This document shows positions 5,911 to 9,858 of a DNA stretch of 9,858 nucleotides, piece after piece. How positions within the stretch are numbered: position 1 is the first letter of the stretch; the number at the start of each line of letters is the position of its first letter. The notes beneath the pieces were generated by a model. The model saw only the letters and a list, made by a program, of their open reading frames with translations, was not told the origin of the DNA and ran no database searches. The translations under genes were made by a program, and so were the position numbers. Source of the stretch: an uncultured Blautia sp. (GTDB lineage Bacteria; Bacillota; Clostridia; Lachnospirales; Lachnospiraceae); the NCBI GenBank assembly GCA_900551465.1, contig URWL01000045.1, positions 1-9,858 of the forward strand. The letters are read 5' to 3'.

Positions 5911-8900
5911 ATGAAGCAGAGAAGAAACAAAAATCGAAGAGAAATTGCAGATATGCGTACAGCAAACCGTAAAGTATTTGAGAATCAGGATCATTCCAGA
6001 ACGGTGGAGATTTATCTGGAGCCGATTCACTACCAGGATCTGGACGGAGCCTGGAAAGACATGGACGATTCTCTGGAGGAGGATACAGATTTCCGTAACC
6101 GTAAGGGTGCGCTGGATATCTCCCTGCACCGTATGGCAAAGGAATCCCGCACAGTTTCCATGAAGAAGGAAAAGACCTCTCTTTCCTGGGGAATGGAGGG
6201 ATGCCATGGGGCAAAAGCCCGGAAACAGCAGAAAAACCTGGTGATCTATCCGGAAATTTTTGAAGGAGCGGATCTTCGCTGCCGGATACATGGAGAAGGG
6301 GTAAAGGAAGACCTGATCCTTCATGATCCGAAAGCCGTCAGAGAAAGCTATCGTTATATTTACAGGATGAAAGGGCTGCAGCCGGTACTGAAAGATAATA
6401 GGGTATCTTTCCTGGACGATGAGGGAAATGAAGTCTTCTGCGTCCATGCACCCTGCATGAAGGATGCCGGAGGCGAAAAGTCAGAAGCCATCCGTCTTTC
6501 CCTGGAAGTACTTCGCACCGGTGATAAGGAGCAGGCAAAAGAATGCAGGATCACTTTTGTTCCAGATATGGCATGGCTGGGAAGTACGGCTCGTCTGTTC
6601 CCGGTTATCATCGACCCTGTTACCACCACTTCCAGGAAAAGAACAGATATTGCAGATGCTCATGTAGACTCACTGTATGAGGAGGATAATTTCCAGCAGA
6701 GTGTTATTCTGAAGACTATGGGAGGAGATAAGGTAGCAAGGAGCTTTGTGCGCTTTGATCTTCCGGAGATTAAAACGGGGGATATGGTGATCAATGCACG
6801 ATTAGTACTGGTTTCTCTGGCACAGGATGGAAAAGAGCGTACCGTTGCCGTACACAAGGTTCTTCAGGGCTGGCATGACTATTCCATTAACTGGTATAAC
6901 AAGCCTCTTTATTCAGACACTGTGGAGGATCTGTGTACTTATAAAGGAGATGCACAGAAATACATTACGCTGGATATCACCAGGATGGTAAAAAACTGGT
7001 ATCAGAATGGCGGGAACTGCGGTCTGATGTTCAAAAGCAATAAGGAGCTGTCCGGATATACAGAATTCCTTTCTGCAGACTGTGATGACGGATATCAGGA
7101 TATGCGTCCAAGGATTGAGATTTCCTATGTGAATTATTCCGGACTGGAGGATTACTGGAGCTACCACAGCCAGAGCGTGGGCAGAGCCGGAAATATCCAT
7201 GTCAATGATTACAACGGAAATCTGATCCTGATCCATGATACTATGGCAACCGGAGGAAGTCTGATGCCTGTGAGCCTTTCTCATGTGTATAATTCCAATA
7301 ACCGTACTGTGAATCTGGGATACGGCTATGGATTTGCACTCAGCTATCACCAGACCCTGAAAAAGCTGAAGATTGCAGGGACAGATTATTACCAGCATGT
7401 GGATGGAGACGGCACAGTTCACTATTTTTATTATGATACAGAAAAAAAGAAATGGCTGGACGAATCCGGATCCGAAGCCTATGTGACAATCCATGCAGAT
7501 GCGGCAGAACAGCTTGTGATCCATGATAAGGAGAATAACCAGCTTCTGTTCCGCAACGGTTATCTGGTAAAAGTAAAAGACAAAAACGGAAATGTCCTGA
7601 CAGTATCCTGGTCGAACAACAGGATTATCGGAATCACAGACGGGGCAGGCAGGAAGACGGTACTGTCCTATCTGAAGGACAGCAATGGAAAACTGACGTA
7701 TCTTCAGTCTGTCACAGCTCCCTCCGGCAAAAAGAAACAGTTCAGCTACAGCGGCGGAAATCTGGTGGGCATCACAGATATAGACGGAAAAAGAGTATCC
7801 TATATCTATGACAGCAGACATATGCTTACAGATGCGGCAGACATTGACGGTTACCATGTAAAATATGAATATTATGGAACATCTCCCTATCGTGTGAAAA
7901 AGATCACAGAGTATGCAGGGACAACAGAGGGAAACAGCCTGACCCTGACTTATGGTTATAACAGTACAAAATTTACAGACAACAAAAAACACATCGAAAT
8001 CTGCCGGTTTAATAACAGCGGCAACCTTCTCCATATCCATGACGGCTTCGGCCATGCTGCCAGTGCAAAATACAACCGCAGCGGAAACCATGTGAACTGC
8101 CTGGAAAACGCCACAAAGCTCCAGACCAGCGTGGTACAGCTTTTGAAGGACCCGATCATCCAGGCGGCAAAGACCGGATGGAACAAATACATTGGAACAG
8201 GCGGGGCAGGCTCTATTACCATCAACACAGATAAAGCCAACTGTAAGGTGGGAGACCGTTCTCTGAAACTGGACAGCACCACACTGGACGGATATATCTG
8301 CTGGCTCCAGGATGTTACTCTGAAAAAAGGAAGCACCTATACCTTTTCCATGTATGTAAAGACTGCGCTGAAACAGACCGCGTCAGACGGCGGCGCCATG
8401 CTGAGGATCCGCTACATCGACGGTACAGGAGCATGGATCTTTGCAGACAGTGAGAAGCTGACTGGAACTACAGACGGCTTTGTAAGGCTTTTCCGAACCT
8501 TTACTCTGCCGGAGGACGCAAAGGATACCTCAGTCCGTGTATACTTCTACCTGAATCACGCCACAGGCACGGCATACGCTGATATGGCACAGCTGGAAAC
8601 CGGAAGTACAGCCAGCCGCTGTAACCTTGTGGATAATGGAGATTTCCATTTGGGAAGCACTTATGGATTCAAAAAAACAGGATATTTTGAAGACGGACTG
8701 ACTTCTGTAGGAACCTCCAATCTTCTTCCGATAAACCGTGCCATTACTGTTACAGCTGCCGGAACTCCTTATATTTATGACACGCCTTCCCTGAATGGAA
8801 AGAAGATAGCCAGCGCTGTGAAGGGAACCCATCTTTTTGCCTCTGTTTCCATGAAAAATGAGGGGCGTGAGTGGTATCGCGTGGAAAATGCAGCCGGGCA

Positions 8901-9858
8901 GAAGGGATATTTCCCGGGAACCCAGGCCCGTCCATACCTTTCCGGCAATAACGGGGACGATTGCGGAGCGGTAGGAATCTCAGGAGCAATTTTACGTGCA
9001 GAGGCATCTGATACGGGCGCTGTTGTGGAGGAAGTGATCCCGAAAGGAACCGGCGTGGTGATCCGTTCAACAGTAAAAGATGCATCCGGCCAATCCTGGT
9101 ATTATGTAGGAATGCAGATAGACAAGAAACGTTATTATGGATATATCAGACAGAGCTCCGTGATCCGTCTGTGCAGAAATTATCCTTTATGTACGATGAA
9201 ACAGGCAGACAAGGTATTTTACAGTCCGTCTCTGTCCGGAACAGCAGCCTCTTCACTGAAAGAAGGACAGAAGATCCGTATCAGGGGTGTGCTGCAGAAT
9301 GGAAATCAGAAATGGTATGCAGTGCTTCAGGGGAAGGAATTTTGTTTCCTGCACAGCCGTTACTGCCAGCTGAATATGGAGCCTGTGCTGGATAAGCTGA
9401 TCTCACTTTCCGTTACATCAGGCGTTGGAGGCCTTGACAGTCATATCTTCCGTTTTTATGGGGATCCGCAGGCAAACAAACGCCTGACAAAGGTGCTGGA
9501 TCTGACCGGAAAGAAAGGCGATACCTATATGGTAAATGCCTGGGGCAGGGGAACCTCCCTTCCGGAGACCGACAATGACAAGAACCGTCGCTTCGGTGTG
9601 GAAGTAGTGTTTGTGGGAGCTGACGGAAAGAACGACGTTCATTATACCAACTTCAGTCCGGACATCATGGACTGGCAGTTCCTTGGCGATGTTTATGTGG
9701 CAAAACAGGATTATACCAGTATAAAAATCTCCTATACTTACTGTAAAAATGCTAACATGGCATTCTTTGACGGTCTTTCCCTGTACAGGGAGGAATTTGG
9801 ACAGAGTTATACCTATGATGACAAAAATAATGTGATCTCTGCAGTGGACGCCCAGAGG
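5911..9858 (+). CDS. WapA/Rhs-like polymorphic protein, N-terminal 1316 residues (runs off the right edge)
   Basis: The frame is open without a stop to the window edge. The ATG at 5911 has AAGGAG 9 bases upstream. Order of parts: residues 30-240 are a WapA-like N-terminal region (EPIHYQDLDGAWKDMDDSL, later VKEDLILHDP and FPVIIDPV). About 246-407 are a DNRLRE domain (ADAHVDSLYEEDN, SFVRFDLPEI, VLQGWHDYSINWYNKP, LDITRMVKNWY). About 415-730 are Rhs/YD repeats (MPVSLSHVYNS, VKVKDKNGNVLTVSW, FSYSGGNLVGITDIDGKRVSYIYD). About 755-912 are a carbohydrate-binding-like beta module ending in NLVDNGDFH. About 941-1156 are three SH3-like domains. About 1164-1295 are a second beta module, followed by GQSYTYDDKNNVISAVDAQ, where YD repeats resume. 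Related proteins form a hollow shell around a variable C-terminal toxin; that end is outside the window. No signal peptide or hydrophobic segment is visible at the basic N-terminus, so the export route is unclear. Confidence 0.9.
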   Translation, partial: MKQRRNKNRREIADMRTANRKVFENQDHSRTVEIYLEPIHYQDLDGAWKDMDDSLEEDTDFRNRKGALDISLHRMAKESRTVSMKKEKTSLSWGMEGCHGAKARKQQKNLVIYPEIFEGADLRCRIHGEGVKEDLILHDPKAVRESYRYIYRMKGLQPVLKDNRVSFLDDEGNEVFCVHAPCMKDAGGEKSEAIRLSLEVLRTGDKEQAKECRITFVPDMAWLGSTARLFPVIIDPVTTTSRKRTDIADAHVDSLYEEDNFQQSVILKTMGGDKVARSFVRFDLPEIKTGDMVINARLVLVSLAQDGKERTVAVHKVLQGWHDYSINWYNKPLYSDTVEDLCTYKGDAQKYITLDITRMVKNWYQNGGNCGLMFKSNKELSGYTEFLSADCDDGYQDMRPRIEISYVNYSGLEDYWSYHSQSVGRAGNIHVNDYNGNLILIHDTMATGGSLMPVSLSHVYNSNNRTVNLGYGYGFALSYHQTLKKLKIAGTDYYQHVDGDGTVHYFYYDTEKKKWLDESGSEAYVTIHADAAEQLVIHDKENNQLLFRNGYLVKVKDKNGNVLTVSWSNNRIIGITDGAGRKTVLSYLKDSNGKLTYLQSVTAPSGKKKQFSYSGGNLVGITDIDGKRVSYIYDSRHMLTDAADIDGYHVKYEYYGTSPYRVKKITEYAGTTEGNSLTLTYGYNSTKFTDNKKHIEICRFNNSGNLLHIHDGFGHAASAKYNRSGNHVNCLENATKLQTSVVQLLKDPIIQAAKTGWNKYIGTGGAGSITINTDKANCKVGDRSLKLDSTTLDGYICWLQDVTLKKGSTYTFSMYVKTALKQTASDGGAMLRIRYIDGTGAWIFADSEKLTGTTDGFVRLFRTFTLPEDAKDTSVRVYFYLNHATGTAYADMAQLETGSTASRCNLVDNGDFHLGSTYGFKKTGYFEDGLTSVGTSNLLPINRAITVTAAGTPYIYDTPSLNGKKIASAVKGTHLFASVSMKNEGREWYRVENAAGQKGYFPGTQARPYLSGNNGDDCGAVGISGAILRAEASDTGAVVEEVIPKGTGVVIRSTVKDASGQSWYYVGMQIDKKRYYGYIRQSSVIRLCRNYPLCTMKQADKVFYSPSLSGTAASSLKEGQKIRIRGVLQNGNQKWYAVLQGKEFCFLHSRYCQLNMEPVLDKLISLSVTSGVGGLDSHIFRFYGDPQANKRLTKVLDLTGKKGDTYMVNAWGRGTSLPETDNDKNRRFGVEVVFVGADGKNDVHYTNFSPDIMDWQFLGDVYVAKQDYTSIKISYTYCKNANMAFFDGLSLYREEFGQSYTYDDKNNVISAVDAQR

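Noticed and set aside
5700..6447. Minus-strand frames of 76, 101 and 193 codons across the intergenic region and start of the Rhs-like gene
   Set aside because: They overlap the promoter region and the confident plus-strand start of the Rhs-like gene, with no initiation signal or recognisable product.
6913..8091. A 392-codon minus-strand open frame opposite the Rhs-like gene
   Set aside because: The plus-strand frame here has clear DNRLRE and YD-repeat motifs. The antisense translation is rich in Ile/Cys/His/Val with no family resemblance.

Overview
The window looks like chromosomal DNA of a low-to-moderate GC Firmicute, most likely a gut clostridium of the Lachnospiraceae type. This is inferred from strong AGGAG-type Shine-Dalgarno sites, sigma-A promoters of the TTGACA/TATAAT kind, CsoR- and BlaI/CopY-family regulators, and a very large WapA/Rhs-like protein with a DNRLRE domain. 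No RNA gene, insertion sequence, phage gene or CRISPR array was recognised.

Left part, minus strand (1-1362). The window opens inside the N-terminal winged-helix domain of a BlaI/MecI/CopY-family repressor (GTG start at 195). Upstream of it in transcription order is a gene for a secreted, acidic, two-repeat protein (350-1249), with a hairpin between the two genes (300-326). The secreted-protein gene has an excellent promoter (TTGACT-17 bp-TAGAAT, 1299-1327). Three TACAnnTGTA dyads surround and overlap this promoter and are the kind of site this repressor family binds. The outermost dyad is the centre of a perfect 19+2+19 bp palindrome that also looks like the terminator of the preceding operon.

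Middle part, minus strand (1427-5703). This is a tight three-gene copper operon: csoR (5313-5618), copA P1B-ATPase (2722-5283) and a CLC-family anion transporter with fluoride-exporter-like features (1427-2719), whose start lies 2 bp after the copA stop. The promoter (TTGACA-17 bp-TATATT) carries two 17-bp CsoR-like dyads, so the operon is probably repressed by CsoR and released by Cu(I). CopA has an extra C-terminal heavy-metal-associated domain. A perfect Shine-Dalgarno and an in-frame ATG inside the gene sit exactly at that domain, suggesting a copA-copZ fusion that may still yield a free CopZ-like chaperone.

Right part, plus strand (5911 to the window end). A single open frame of at least 1316 codons encodes a WapA/Rhs-like polymorphic protein: N-terminal WapA-like region, DNRLRE domain, Rhs/YD repeats, a carbohydrate-binding-like module, three SH3-like domains, a second half of a carbohydrate-binding-like module, and the start of another YD-repeat tract. 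It has no visible signal peptide, and its C-terminus lies outside the window. Its candidate promoter overlaps, back to back, the -35 region of the copper operon, and an 8-bp direct repeat bracketing an inverted repeat lies in the predicted leader.
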